NCBI GenBank assembly: GCA_001795235.1
Contig: MGNZ01000044.1
Span: 1 to 20,081 of the forward strand
DNA length: 20,081 bases
DNA from: Chloroflexi bacterium RBG_16_64_32
GTDB lineage: Bacteria > Chloroflexota > Dehalococcoidia > SM23-28-2 > RBG-16-64-32
Direction: 5' to 3'
Positions 7,398 to 14,184 of the stretch are shown here, piece by piece. The position numbers were made by a program, and so were the translations under genes. Position 1 is the stretch's first letter. The number at the start of each line of letters is the position of its first letter. Below the pieces are notes generated by a model. That model saw nothing but the letters and a program-made list of their open reading frames with translations. It made no database searches and was not told where the DNA came from.

Positions 7398-7616
7398 CTA
7401 CTTGAAGCGGTAAGTTACTCGTCCCCGGCTCAGATCGTAGGGGGATAGCTCCACCAACACACGATCACCCGGCAGTATGCGAATGAAGTGCATCCGGATC
7501 TTGCCGGAGGCATGGGCGAGGATACGATGCCCATTAGGCAATTCTACACGAAAAAACGCGTTGGGCAAGTTTTCCTTGACGACCCCTTCAACTTCTATCG
7601 CTTCTTTTTTGGTCAT
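7398..7616 (-). CDS. infA: Translation initiation factor IF-1
   Basis: A 72-residue S1/OB-fold protein that occupies the ribosomal A site during initiation and assists IF-2 and IF-3. The sequence contains EVEGVVKENLPNAFFRVELP, GHRILAHASGKIRMHFIRIL and GDRVLVELSPYDLSRGRVTY, ending RFK. Length equals the family norm. ATG 7616 is preceded by GGAG with a 5-nt spacer. The 75-nt gap to the upstream map gene is larger than most in the cluster. It contains no convincing ORF or strong hairpin. Confidence 0.97.
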   Translation of the reverse strand: MTKKEAIEVEGVVKENLPNAFFRVELPNGHRILAHASGKIRMHFIRILPGDRVLVELSPYDLSRGRVTYRFK

Positions 7617-7691
7617 GAGCGCTCCGGCCCCGAATCCTCCAGGGCCTACGGCGGTTCACCTCCCCTGATATCTGTCCCTAGAACTCATAGT

Positions 7692-8441
7692 TTACGGCAA
7701 AGTCAGCACTTCTGCCTCACCGTCGCGTACCGCGATGGTGTGCTCAAAGTGGGCGGATAAGCTCCCGTCCAGCGTCCGCACTGTCCAGTTGTCCGAGTCG
7801 CGTTTGGTGTGCCAATCGCCGGCGTTCACCATCGGCTCGATAGCGATCACCATGCCTTCCCTGAGCATCGGCCCGGAGTCTGAGCTGCCGTAGTTTGGCA
7901 CCTGCGGGTCTTCGTGCATCTGACGGCCCACGCCGTGACCCACGTACTCCCGCACCACGGAGAAGCCCTCACCCTCCACGTAGCTCTGGATGGCCGCGCC
8001 GATTGCCCCCACCCTCGTCTCGGCCCGCGCCGCGTCTATGCCCCGCTGCAGGGCCTGCCGCGTTACCTCGATCAGCCTCTGGGCCTCCGGTGAGACGGCG
8101 CCCACGCCCACCGTCACAGCCGCATCCGCGACGAATCCCTTGTAGATGCACCCCAGGTCCATGCTCACGATGTCCCCGTCCTTGATCTCCCGGTCACCCG
8201 GGATCCCGTGCACGATCTCGTCGTTTATGGAGACGCAGACGGTGGCCGGGTAGCCGTGATAGTCCAGGAAAGCGGGGATAACCTTGCGCCTCCTGAACTC
8301 CGCGCGCACTAACTCGTCTAGCTCCTTCTCCACCAGGCCGGGCCTCAGGCGGCTCACCAGCTTCTGGAGCGCGTCATCGACGATGCGCCCAGCAACTCGC
8401 ATTATGGCGATCTCATCCCTGGTCTTGAGGACGATAGGCAT
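7692..8441 (-). CDS. map: Type I methionine aminopeptidase
   Basis: A 249-residue pita-bread fold metalloprotease that removes the N-terminal Met from nascent proteins. All five metal ligands are present: Asp95 (SMDLG), Asp106 (VADAA), His169 (YVGHGVGRQMHEDP), Glu202 (IAIEPMV) and Glu233 (HFEHTIAV). The substrate-binding His78 lies in NDEIVHGIPGDR. There is no N-terminal zinc-finger extension and no type II insertion, so it is the short bacterial type Ia form. It starts 6 nt after adk. The adk-map-infA order is the usual one in Gram-positive bacteria and relatives, placing nascent-chain processing next to ribosomal genes. Confidence 0.97.
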   Translation of the reverse strand: MPIVLKTRDEIAIMRVAGRIVDDALQKLVSRLRPGLVEKELDELVRAEFRRRKVIPAFLDYHGYPATVCVSINDEIVHGIPGDREIKDGDIVSMDLGCIYKGFVADAAVTVGVGAVSPEAQRLIEVTRQALQRGIDAARAETRVGAIGAAIQSYVEGEGFSVVREYVGHGVGRQMHEDPQVPNYGSSDSGPMLREGMVIAIEPMVNAGDWHTKRDSDNWTVRTLDGSLSAHFEHTIAVRDGEAEVLTLP

Positions 8442-8447
8442 GACGGC

Positions 8448-9107
8448 CTAGCGCACCTCCTGACCACGGCTCATGGCCTCCAGGAGATCGTCCTTCACGG
8501 CGTCCACCCCCAGCTCGCCGTTCACCTCGTAGAGCTTGCAGCCGCTCCGGTAGTACTGCAGGAGCGGCTCCATCTCCTTGACGTTCACCTTAAGCCGGGT
8601 GCGCACCACATCAGGACGGTCGTCCTCGCGCTGGTACAGCTGGCCGCTGCAGCGGTCGCATGCGCCGCTCACTTTCGGTGGCCTGCTCTCCTCGTGGTAC
8701 ACCGCGCCGCACTTACCGCAGTTCCAGCGCCCCGACAAGCGCCGGACGAGCTCGTCCGTGGACACCTCGATATAGAGCGCCATGTCGATGGTTTTCCCAT
8801 TGCCGGCCAGCGCCTCGTCCAACGCCTTAGCCTGGTCCACATTGCGGGGGAAGCCATCCAGCACGAAGCCCTTGACCGCATCCGGCTGTGAGATTCGATC
8901 AAGGAGCATACCGACGGTTAGCTCATCCGGGACCAATTTACCCTGCTCCACGAACGGTTGGGCCTCGCGCCCCAACTCCGTCTGCTTGCGAATGTTCTCC
9001 CGGAACAGCTCCCCGCTGGTGATATGGACTATGCGCGCCGCCTGAGCAATCAGGGCGGCCTGAGTGCCTTTTCCCGCTCCCGGCAGGCCCAACAGGATAA
9101 GATACAA
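8448..9107 (-). CDS. adk: Adenylate kinase, zinc-LID type, TTG start
   Basis: A 219-residue adenylate kinase (ATP + AMP = 2 ADP). The P-loop GLPGAGKGT is at residues 7-15, and the AMP-binding region has TSGELFRENI. GFVLDGFPRN (80-89) holds the conserved DGFPR. The LID has four Cys, at 130, 133, 150 and 153 (C-x2-C-x16-C-x2-C), a structural zinc site typical of Gram-positive and thermophile enzymes. Starting at TTG 9107 gives (M)YLILLGLPGAGKG, which lines up with the family N-terminus. The GGGGAGGTGGG upstream is about 11-13 nt from TTG, and no in-frame ATG or GTG lies closer. A longer frame back to 9203 would run deep into secY and is unlikely. Confidence 0.94.
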   Translation of the reverse strand: MYLILLGLPGAGKGTQAALIAQAARIVHITSGELFRENIRKQTELGREAQPFVEQGKLVPDELTVGMLLDRISQPDAVKGFVLDGFPRNVDQAKALDEALAGNGKTIDMALYIEVSTDELVRRLSGRWNCGKCGAVYHEESRPPKVSGACDRCSGQLYQREDDRPDVVRTRLKVNVKEMEPLLQYYRSGCKLYEVNGELGVDAVKDDLLEAMSRGQEVR

Positions 9108-9126
9108 GCCTATCGTCCCACCTCCC

Positions 9127-9546
9127 CTACCGGATGAACCCTTCATACTGGCGCATAAGGAGCTGGGCCTCGATCTGACGCATGGTGTCCAGCACCACGC
9201 CAACCACGATGATTAGCCCCGTGGAAGTGATGCCGAACGCCTGGGAGCGTCCGCGCAGGCTGAAGCCGCCGCCGACGATAACGGCGAAGACGAACGGCGC
9301 CACGGCCACAAACCCCAGGAAAAAGGCGCCGCCCCAGGTTATTCGCAGCAGCACGCGGTTGATGTACTCTTCGGTGGGCCTGCCGGGGCGTATGCCGGGT
9401 ATGAACCCTCCCTGGCGCTGAAGGTTCTCAGCCAGGTTCTGTTGCTGGAAGATCACCAGCGTATAGAAGAAGGTGAACACCACAACGGTGAGGAACAGGA
9501 ACACCCAGTAGCCCCAATTGCGGGATCGAACACCCCCTGTATCCAC
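9127..9546 (-). CDS. secY: Preprotein translocase SecY, C-terminal part (in a shifted frame)
   Basis: This open frame holds the last part of SecY. Homology begins at about codon 9 (position 9522) with RNWGYWVFLFLTVVVFTFFY, the transmembrane segment usually following F-D-P. Next come IFQQQNLAENLQRQGGFIPG and IRPGRPTEEYINRVLLRITW (cytoplasmic loop C5), two hydrophobic segments, and the end QIEAQLLMRQYEGFIR. Codons 1-8 (9546-9523) are out of frame with the real protein. It continues the N-terminal part by a -1 change of frame at the CCC at 9524-9522. Joined, the two give about 452 residues, normal for SecY. The real gene is therefore 9127-10484 with a one-base defect, or an error in the assembled sequence. 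Confidence 0.88.
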   Translation of the reverse strand: MDTGGVRSRNWGYWVFLFLTVVVFTFFYTLVIFQQQNLAENLQRQGGFIPGIRPGRPTEEYINRVLLRITWGGAFFLGFVAVAPFVFAVIVGGGFSLRGRSQAFGITSTGLIIVVGVVLDTMRQIEAQLLMRQYEGFIR

Positions 9547-10484
9547 ACGGCGGCGTCGGCTATGAATTTGTTGTCCGACGTGGCGAATATGCTGCCCACG
9601 TAGGCCGGGAAGATGATGACCGAGAAGGCGAAGATGAGCGGGATCATGCCCACCGTGTTCACTCTGAGGGGTATATGCGTCTGCCCGGACTGCCGGTACA
9701 TGCGACCGCTTCGGAACACGCTGCGCGAGTACTGCACAGGGATCCGCCGCTGCGCCTCCTGGAATATGACGATCACGTAGACCAGCCCTATCGTCAGCGC
9801 CCCCAGGAGGATCGTCGTCGTCACGGTATCACCGACGCCAGTGTAAAGCTGGCCCGCGACGTACTGGGGCAGACCGGAAATGATCCCGGCGAAGATGAGA
9901 ATGGAGATGCCGTTACCTATCCCGCGCTCGCTGATCAGCTCGCCCAGCCACACCAAAAACATGGTGCCGGCGGACATAGATATGATCATCGATATCGTGC
10001 TCAGGGCGTTGGGCCCCGTCAGTCCAATGTCGGTTATGCCCCCCTGGCTCTGGATCAGTACCAACTGACCGTAGCCCTGCACGAGAGCCATGGGGACCGT
10101 CATCCAGTGGGTGTATATCTGGATCTGCCGCCGTCCCTGCTCACCCTCGCGGGAGAGAGCCTGGAGGGTGGGCACCAGAGGGACCATCAGCTGCATGACG
10201 ATGGACGACGTGATGTATGGGTAGACGCCCATCGCGGCCACGCTCATATTCTGGAGGGCGCCGCCGCTGAAGATGTTCATGAACCCCAGGACGGTGCTGT
10301 TCTCGAAGATCGCTGAGAGCTGTGCCGGGTTGGTGCCCGGGACCGGCAGATTAGCCGTGAACCGGAAAATCACCAGCATGGCGAACGTGAACAGCAGCTT
10401 CTCCCGGATGTCCGCCTGGAATATCGCGTTGTAAGCCGCCTGCAGGAGCTGCGGGCGCTGCTGAGCCCTAGCTCCCGCCGCCAT
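9453..10484 (-). CDS. secY: Preprotein translocase SecY, N-terminal and central part (frame ends after a frameshift)
   Basis: SecY forms the protein-conducting channel of the Sec translocon in the inner membrane. This frame covers about eight transmembrane segments. Recognisable stretches are FRFTANLPVPGTNPAQLSAI, FSGGALQNMSVAAMGVYPYI (plug and TM2), LGELISERGIGNGISILIFA and RRIPVQYS (loop C4), then LRVNTVGMIPLIFAFSVIIF. True coding continues to FDP (codon ending 9522). The last roughly 20 codons (GATGCSCSSPLW...) are out of frame. ATG 10484 has AGGAG with a 7-nt spacer and overlaps rplO by 17 bp. A GTG one codon earlier is also open. The protein resumes in the -1 frame to 9127. Confidence 0.92.
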   Translation of the reverse strand: MAAGARAQQRPQLLQAAYNAIFQADIREKLLFTFAMLVIFRFTANLPVPGTNPAQLSAIFENSTVLGFMNIFSGGALQNMSVAAMGVYPYITSSIVMQLMVPLVPTLQALSREGEQGRRQIQIYTHWMTVPMALVQGYGQLVLIQSQGGITDIGLTGPNALSTISMIISMSAGTMFLVWLGELISERGIGNGISILIFAGIISGLPQYVAGQLYTGVGDTVTTTILLGALTIGLVYVIVIFQEAQRRIPVQYSRSVFRSGRMYRQSGQTHIPLRVNTVGMIPLIFAFSVIIFPAYVGSIFATSDNKFIADAAVWIQGVFDPAIGATGCSCSSPLWCSPSSIRW

Positions 10485-10929
10485 CACCGATCTCCTGGGC
10501 GGACCCGCCGGCCGCCTCGATCTTCGCCTGCGCCGTCATAGAGAACTTGTGCGCCTTCACCGTGAGGGCCTTCGTCAGCTCACCCGTCGCCAGCACCTTT
10601 ACTGGCCGCCGCAGCGAGCTGAGAATCCCCGATTCCTTGAGCAGCTCCGGTGTCACCTCCGTGCCCGCCGGAAACCGCTCCAGGTCCCGCAGGTTCACGG
10701 CGGAGTACTCCTTACGAAAGGGGTTGGTGAAGCCGCGGCGCCGGGGCAACCGCTTGATCAGCCTGGTCTGCCCACCCTCGAAGCCCAGCCTGGGCTTGCG
10801 GCCTGAGCGCGACTTCTGGCCCTTGAGACCGCGACCAGAATACGTACCTGTGCCGCTAGAGTTTCCGCGGCCCAGCCGCTTACGCGCGTGCTTCGACCCC
10901 TTGGGCGGTCTAAGTTCGTGGGCAAGCAT
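10468..10929 (-). CDS. rplO: 50S ribosomal protein L15
   Basis: A 153-residue L15. Its glycine/arginine-rich N-terminal arm threads through 23S rRNA: KRLGRGNSSGTGTYSGRGLK and GQKSRSGRKPRLGFEGGQ. The family signature RLPRRRGFTNPFRKEYSAVN follows. The C-terminal domain shows VKVLATGELTKALTVKAHKF and TAQAKIEAAGG. Length is normal (about 145-155). The ATG shares one base with the rpmD stop (TGATG), and the end overlaps the secY start by 17 bp, which indicates tight coupling from rpmD through secY. Confidence 0.97.
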   Translation of the reverse strand: MLAHELRPPKGSKHARKRLGRGNSSGTGTYSGRGLKGQKSRSGRKPRLGFEGGQTRLIKRLPRRRGFTNPFRKEYSAVNLRDLERFPAGTEVTPELLKESGILSSLRRPVKVLATGELTKALTVKAHKFSMTAQAKIEAAGGSAQEIGDGGGS

Positions 10930-11117
10930 CAGTTTTGGGGTATCTCCGAAACACTAACAAGGTGTCGAACCTTCGTAATCATACCGCGTATGGCACGAGT
11001 GTTCGGGTGCTCCACCGTGTGGCCAAGCCGGCGCAGACCCAGAGCGCGAATAGTGCGCTTCTGGTCGCCGCCGTAGCCGATGGCACTCTTGCACCAACTG
11101 ATACGAAGCTTAACCAT
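10929..11117 (-). CDS. rpmD: 50S ribosomal protein L30
   Basis: A 62-residue L30. It begins MVKLRISWCKSAIGYGGDQK, where the family has (K)ITLVRSxIGxxxxQ. It continues TIRALGLRRLGHTVEHPNTR and AIRGMITKVRHLVSV, the conserved pattern of L30/L7e. Length fits the bacterial type (about 58-62). ATG 11117 lies inside the rpsE 3' end (8-bp overlap). A longer in-frame reading to 11165 would be unrelated to the family. Its stop shares a base with the rplO start. Confidence 0.95.
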   Translation of the reverse strand: MVKLRISWCKSAIGYGGDQKRTIRALGLRRLGHTVEHPNTRAIRGMITKVRHLVSVSEIPQN

Positions 11118-11646
11118 CGATGGATGCCTCGGCTGACACCGCTCTCCTCCGTGCCAGCGCCTCATCGGGAGACCGCAGCTCAGACAGCCCCAGCATCGTC
11201 GCCTTCACCACGTTAACCGGGTTCTTGGAGCCCAGCGACTTGGTCACCACGTCCTTCACGCCTGCCCCCTCCAGTACGGCGCGAACGCCGCCGCCAGCGA
11301 TCAGCCCCGTGCCTGCCGCCGCCGGCTTAATGAGCACTCGGGAAGCACCGAAGTGGGCCAACACCGGGTGCGGTACAGTCGAGCCTATCATCGGCACCCT
11401 GATCATGTGCTTGCGGGCGATGGTTGACGCCTTGCGGATAGCCTCCGGCACCTCTCTCGCCTTGCCGAGCGCGACACCCACATGACCATCGCCGTCGCCG
11501 GCCACCACTACTGCCGTGAAGTGGAAGCGGCGGCCGCCCTTCATCACCTTGGCCACCCGGTTGATAAACACCACCTTCTCCGTAACCTCCATCTCGGTAG
11601 TGTCTATTCTCTCTTTTTTGGCGATATACTTTCGCGGATTTGACAT
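11110..11646 (-). CDS. rpsE: 30S ribosomal protein S5
   Basis: A 178-residue S5, needed for decoding fidelity and lining the mRNA entry channel. The N-terminal double-stranded RNA-binding domain shows EKVVFINRVAKVMKGGRRFH and AVVVAGDGDGHVGVALGKA. The C-terminal domain shows SRVLIKPAAAGTGLIAGGGV and GVKDVVTKSLGSKNPVNVVK. Length is normal. ATG 11646 has GAGG with a spacer of about 6 nt and begins 10 nt after rplR. The longer in-frame reading to 11736 lies inside rplR and is rejected. Confidence 0.97.
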   Translation of the reverse strand: MSNPRKYIAKKERIDTTEMEVTEKVVFINRVAKVMKGGRRFHFTAVVVAGDGDGHVGVALGKAREVPEAIRKASTIARKHMIRVPMIGSTVPHPVLAHFGASRVLIKPAAAGTGLIAGGGVRAVLEGAGVKDVVTKSLGSKNPVNVVKATMLGLSELRSPDEALARRRAVSAEASIDG

Positions 11647-11656
11647 GATTACCTCG

Positions 11657-12025
11657 TTAGAAGGAGAGCCGTCCTTTACGTGCCGCCTCAGCCAGCGCCT
11701 TGATTCGGCCTTGGTACTTGAAACCGCCGCGGTCAAGGACTACAGTCTTGATCCCTTTCTTGACCGCCTTGCTGGCGATCGCCTCACCCACCAGCCCCGC
11801 CACCTCGGTTTTGTTCTTGCCGTCCCGCTTGCCGCGCAGATCCTGCTCCAGGTCCGAAGCCGCCACGATCGTACGGCCCGTGCTGTCGTCAATCACCTGC
11901 GCGTAGATGTGATTCAAGCTGCGGAAAACGGCAAGCCTGGGCCGCGCAGGCGTGCCGCTAATCTTCCGACGCAGCCGGCGGTGCCGCCGTATCCGTGCTG
12001 CGGTGGGAGTCTTGGTCCTCTTCAC
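11657..12025 (-). CDS. rplR: 50S ribosomal protein L18
   Basis: A 122-residue L18, which binds 5S rRNA and ties it to 23S rRNA with L5. The basic N-terminus has RIRRHRRLRRKISGTPARPR, then LAVFRSLNHIYAQVIDDSTG. The C-terminal half has KAVKKGIKTVVLDRGGFKYQ and GRIKALAEAARKGRLSF, all family hallmarks. The start is GTG at 12025, 2 nt after the rplF stop. Only a weak purine stretch (GGAAGG) lies upstream, so translation probably depends on coupling to rplF. Confidence 0.97.
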   Translation of the reverse strand: MKRTKTPTAARIRRHRRLRRKISGTPARPRLAVFRSLNHIYAQVIDDSTGRTIVAASDLEQDLRGKRDGKNKTEVAGLVGEAIASKAVKKGIKTVVLDRGGFKYQGRIKALAEAARKGRLSF

Positions 12026-12027
12026 GT

Positions 12028-12573
12028 CTAGTGCATCGCCTTCCCGGCCTTGCCGGCCTTTCGGCGGACGTACTCACCCTGGTAACGAATGCCCTTGCCC
12101 TTGTAGGGCTCCGGGGGCCTGACCTTGCGAACATCCGCCGCTGCCTGGCCCACCGCTTCCTTACTAATCCCCTTCACGATAACCCGCGACGTGCCTTCCA
12201 CCTCGAATTCAATGCCCGGCGGCGGTGCAACCTCCACCGGCTTAGAGTAGCCAACGGCCAGCACGAGGCTGGAACCCTGCATCTGCGCCCGGTAGCCCAC
12301 GCCCTGAAGCTCCAGGGCCTTTCCAAACCCCTCGGTGACGCCCACCACCATGTTGTAGATCAGGGTTCGGGTGAGCCCATGGGCCGCCCGGTGTCGGGGG
12401 CGATCAGTGGGCCGCTCTACGGTGACGACCCCGTCGGTCAGGCTGAGCTTCATCTCGGTATTCAGTTCGCGGGTGAGTTCGCCCTTGGGCCCCTTGACGG
12501 TGACGCGGGCGCCCTCAATACGGACCTCCACTCCGCCGGGTATAGCTATCGGCATCTTCCCTACGCGCGACAT
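12028..12573 (-). CDS. rplF: 50S ribosomal protein L6
   Basis: A 181-residue L6 with the usual two repeated domains, located near the sarcin-ricin loop. It begins MSRVGKMPIAIPGGVEV with TVKGPKGELTRELN and continues LTRTLIYNMVVGVTEGFGKA. The second domain shows GVGYRAQMQGSSLVLAVGYS, and the C-terminal signature is PEPYKGKGIRYQGEYVRRKA. ATG 12573 has GGAGG with a 7-8-nt spacer. Unlike its neighbours, it follows a 130-nt gap after rpsH that holds a long imperfect inverted repeat. It may therefore be less tightly coupled to the upstream genes. Confidence 0.97.
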   Translation of the reverse strand: MSRVGKMPIAIPGGVEVRIEGARVTVKGPKGELTRELNTEMKLSLTDGVVTVERPTDRPRHRAAHGLTRTLIYNMVVGVTEGFGKALELQGVGYRAQMQGSSLVLAVGYSKPVEVAPPPGIEFEVEGTSRVIVKGISKEAVGQAAADVRKVRPPEPYKGKGIRYQGEYVRRKAGKAGKAMH

Positions 12574-12596
12574 TCACACCCCTCCACACCCCTAAT

Positions 12597-12697
12597 GCGA
12601 ACGAGGCACAAGGAATCGAGAACGGGAACCCAGTGCCTGACATGATGGCTCCTTCTTGGCCTCCGTTCCCTGTTACTCGTACCCTGCTCCACGTTCC
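12597..12697. repeat. Long imperfect inverted repeat in the rpsH-rplF gap
   Basis: The gap between rpsH and rplF (12574-12703) contains two arms, 12597-12629 and 12665-12697. The arms pair with one another with a few mismatches and single-base gaps. The inner ends are perfect (GGGAAC against GTTCCC), followed by matching AAC/GTT, CGAG/CTCG and GAAC/GTTC-type blocks. The loop is about 36 nt. In RNA this would be a large hairpin between S8 and L6. It could be a degenerate mobile repeat, a processing site or an attenuator-like structure. The sequence alone does not decide between these. Confidence 0.55.
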
Positions 12698-12703
12698 TAT
12701 CCC

Positions 12704-13099
12704 CTACCACACGTAGCAGATGACTTCCCCGCCGACACCACGCTGCCGCGCTTCGCGGCCCGTCATCAGGCCATGGGAAGTGGAGATGACGGCGACGCCG
12801 AGGCCCCCGTGCACCCTTGGTAAATCATCCTTCTGGACGTACACCCGCAGTCCCGGCCTGCTCACGCGCCGGAGCCCCGTTATTACGGGCTCACGCTTAT
12901 CCGTGTAGGCAAGGTGAATGCGAATTTTTCCCTTTGACTCATCCTGAAGGAGTTCCGCGTTGCGGATGAACCCCTCCTTCTTGAGCGTCTGCGCCAAGGA
13001 CAACTTGAGCCCCGATGCGGGCATATCCGCGAAGTCATGCTGCGCCGTGAGGGCGTTGCGGATGCGGGTGAGCATATCGGCTATCGGATCAGTAATCAT
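12704..13099 (-). CDS. rpsH: 30S ribosomal protein S8
   Basis: A 131-residue S8, a primary 16S rRNA binder in the central domain. It begins MITDPIADMLTRIRNALTAQ and continues KKEGFIRNAELL. GLRRVSRPGLRVYVQKDDLP is the family core. The C-terminal signature VISTSHGLMTGREARQRGVG ends GEVICYVW. Length is normal. It lies 10 nt after rpsN. In E. coli S8 represses the spc operon by binding near the rplE start. No such site was identified here, but the structured 130-nt gap directly after rpsH is notable. Confidence 0.97.
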   Translation of the reverse strand: MITDPIADMLTRIRNALTAQHDFADMPASGLKLSLAQTLKKEGFIRNAELLQDESKGKIRIHLAYTDKREPVITGLRRVSRPGLRVYVQKDDLPRVHGGLGVAVISTSHGLMTGREARQRGVGGEVICYVW

Positions 13100-13109
13100 C
13101 GTTCCCGTT

Positions 13110-13298
13110 CTACCAACTGGATTTCTTGACCCCCGGCAGGTGCCCCAGCAGGGCGAGCTGACGGAAGCAGATACGGCAGAGGCCGAAGGCCCGCAGGTAG
13201 GCGCGCGGGCGCCCGCAGCGGTAGCACCGGTTGCGGTGCCGCCCCTTGAACTTTGCCTCCCTATTGAACGTTTTTTCGTACAGCGCCTTGCGTGTCAC
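13110..13298 (-). CDS. rpsN: 30S ribosomal protein S14, type Z (zinc-binding)
   Basis: A 62-residue short S14 starting at GTG 13298. The Shine-Dalgarno AGGAG lies just upstream, 10 nt after rplE. It reads (M)TRKALYEKTFNREAKFKGRH and RNRCYRCGRPRAYLRAFGLC, followed by RICFRQLALLGHLPGVKKSSW. Cys25, Cys28, Cys41 and Cys44 form the zinc ribbon of the short type Z protein, as opposed to the roughly 100-residue zinc-free S14 of Proteobacteria. A longer in-frame reading to 13415 overlaps rplE with unrelated sequence and is rejected. The protein belongs to the head of the small subunit. Confidence 0.95.
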   Translation of the reverse strand: MTRKALYEKTFNREAKFKGRHRNRCYRCGRPRAYLRAFGLCRICFRQLALLGHLPGVKKSSW

Positions 13299-13308
13299 TG
13301 GCTCTCCT

Positions 13309-13854
13309 CTACTGCCTTGCGAAGGGCATCCCCAGCAGCTCCAGCAGCCGTTTGCCCTCCTCATCCGTTCTGGCGGTAGTGACAATAGAGACTTGAAGTC
13401 CCCGCACCCGGTCAACTTTGTCGTATTCGATCTCAGGAAAGATGAGCTGCTCGCGGATGCCTAGGCTGAAGTTGCCGCGGCCGTCAAAGGAGTTGCCTGA
13501 GACGCCCTGGAAATCGCGAATGCGAGGAAGGGCGGCGTTGACCAGCCGGTCCAGGGACTCCCACATGCGGTTCCCCCGCATCGTGACCATGACGCCGATG
13601 GGCATGCCCTCACGCAGCTTGAAGTTGGCGATGGACCTTCTGGCGCGCGTGATCACCGGCTTCTGACCGGAGATGACCGCCACATCGTTGGTAGCAGAAT
13701 CGAGCGCCTTGCCGTCGGACACAGCCTCCCCCAGGCCGATGTTGATCGTCATCTTCAGGGGCCGCGGCACCTGCATCACGTTCCCATAGCCGAACTCCTT
13801 CATCAGAGCCGGCACCGCCTCCTCCTGATATCTCTCCTTCACTCTGGGCGCCAT
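13309..13854 (-). CDS. rplE: 50S ribosomal protein L5
   Basis: A 181-residue L5, which binds 5S rRNA in the central protuberance and contacts P-site tRNA. The order of motifs is normal: MKEFGYGNVMQVPRPLKMTI, NIGLGEAVSDGKAL, GQKPVITRARRSIANFKLRE, GMPIGVMVTMRGNRMWESLD and RIRDFQGVSGNSFDGRGNFS. The C-terminal SIVTTARTDEEGKRLLELLG follows and the end is MPFARQ. Length is typical. It lies 13 nt after rplX and 10 nt before rpsN. Confidence 0.97.
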   Translation of the reverse strand: MAPRVKERYQEEAVPALMKEFGYGNVMQVPRPLKMTINIGLGEAVSDGKALDSATNDVAVISGQKPVITRARRSIANFKLREGMPIGVMVTMRGNRMWESLDRLVNAALPRIRDFQGVSGNSFDGRGNFSLGIREQLIFPEIEYDKVDRVRGLQVSIVTTARTDEEGKRLLELLGMPFARQ

Positions 13855-13867
13855 CTGTCACCTAACC

Positions 13868-14182
13868 TCAATCGAAGTTTGCGTCGCACTTCTTACAGTA
13901 GCGCACCTTGCGCCCGTCGGCCAGGACGCGATAGCCCACCCGCACCGGCTTATTGCAGGACGGGCAGACGGGGCGGACATTGGCCAGCGAGATCGGCGCT
14001 TCGCGCTCAATTATCCCTCCCGGCTGTTGGGGCCCCCGCGGCCGCATGTGCCGCTTCATCACGTTGATCCCGCCGACGATAGCGCGGTTCTCCTTGGGTA
14101 TCACGATCCGCACGGTGCCTGTCCTGCCCCTGTCCTTACCTTTACTGACGAGAACCGTGTCCTCCTTCTTCACCCGCTTCAT
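13868..14182 (-). CDS. rplX: 50S ribosomal protein L24
   Basis: A 104-residue L24, an assembly initiator of the large subunit near the tunnel exit. The N-terminal KOW motif is VKKEDTVLVSKGKDRGRTGT. It is followed by GGINVMKRHMRPRGPQQPGG and IIEREAPISLANVRPVCPSC. A CPSC and a CKKC pair near the C-terminus (about residues 73-76 and 97-100) could bind zinc, a variant seen in several bacterial L24 proteins. It starts 2 nt after rplN and is followed by rplE after 13 nt. Confidence 0.96.
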   Translation of the reverse strand: MKRVKKEDTVLVSKGKDRGRTGTVRIVIPKENRAIVGGINVMKRHMRPRGPQQPGGIIEREAPISLANVRPVCPSCNKPVRVGYRVLADGRKVRYCKKCDANFD

Positions 14183-14184
14183 CC

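Noticed and set aside
7617..7691. Possible small gene (a KOW-type protein sometimes sits here) between map and infA
   Set aside because: The 75-nt gap is too short and the one GTG-led frame with a purine-rich leader resembles nothing known.
9108..9203. N-terminal extension of adenylate kinase by 32 residues
   Set aside because: It lies inside the secY coding region and matches nothing in the Adk family. The family N-terminus starts at codon TTG 9107.
9515..9530. Programmed -1 ribosomal frameshift in secY
   Set aside because: No canonical slippery heptamer or obvious downstream stem was seen. No such shift is known to me in secY, so a base-calling or assembly error is the better explanation, though not proven.
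11647..11736. N-terminal extension of S5 by 30 residues
   Set aside because: It lies in rplR. ATG 11646 has a good Shine-Dalgarno and gives the normal S5 start.
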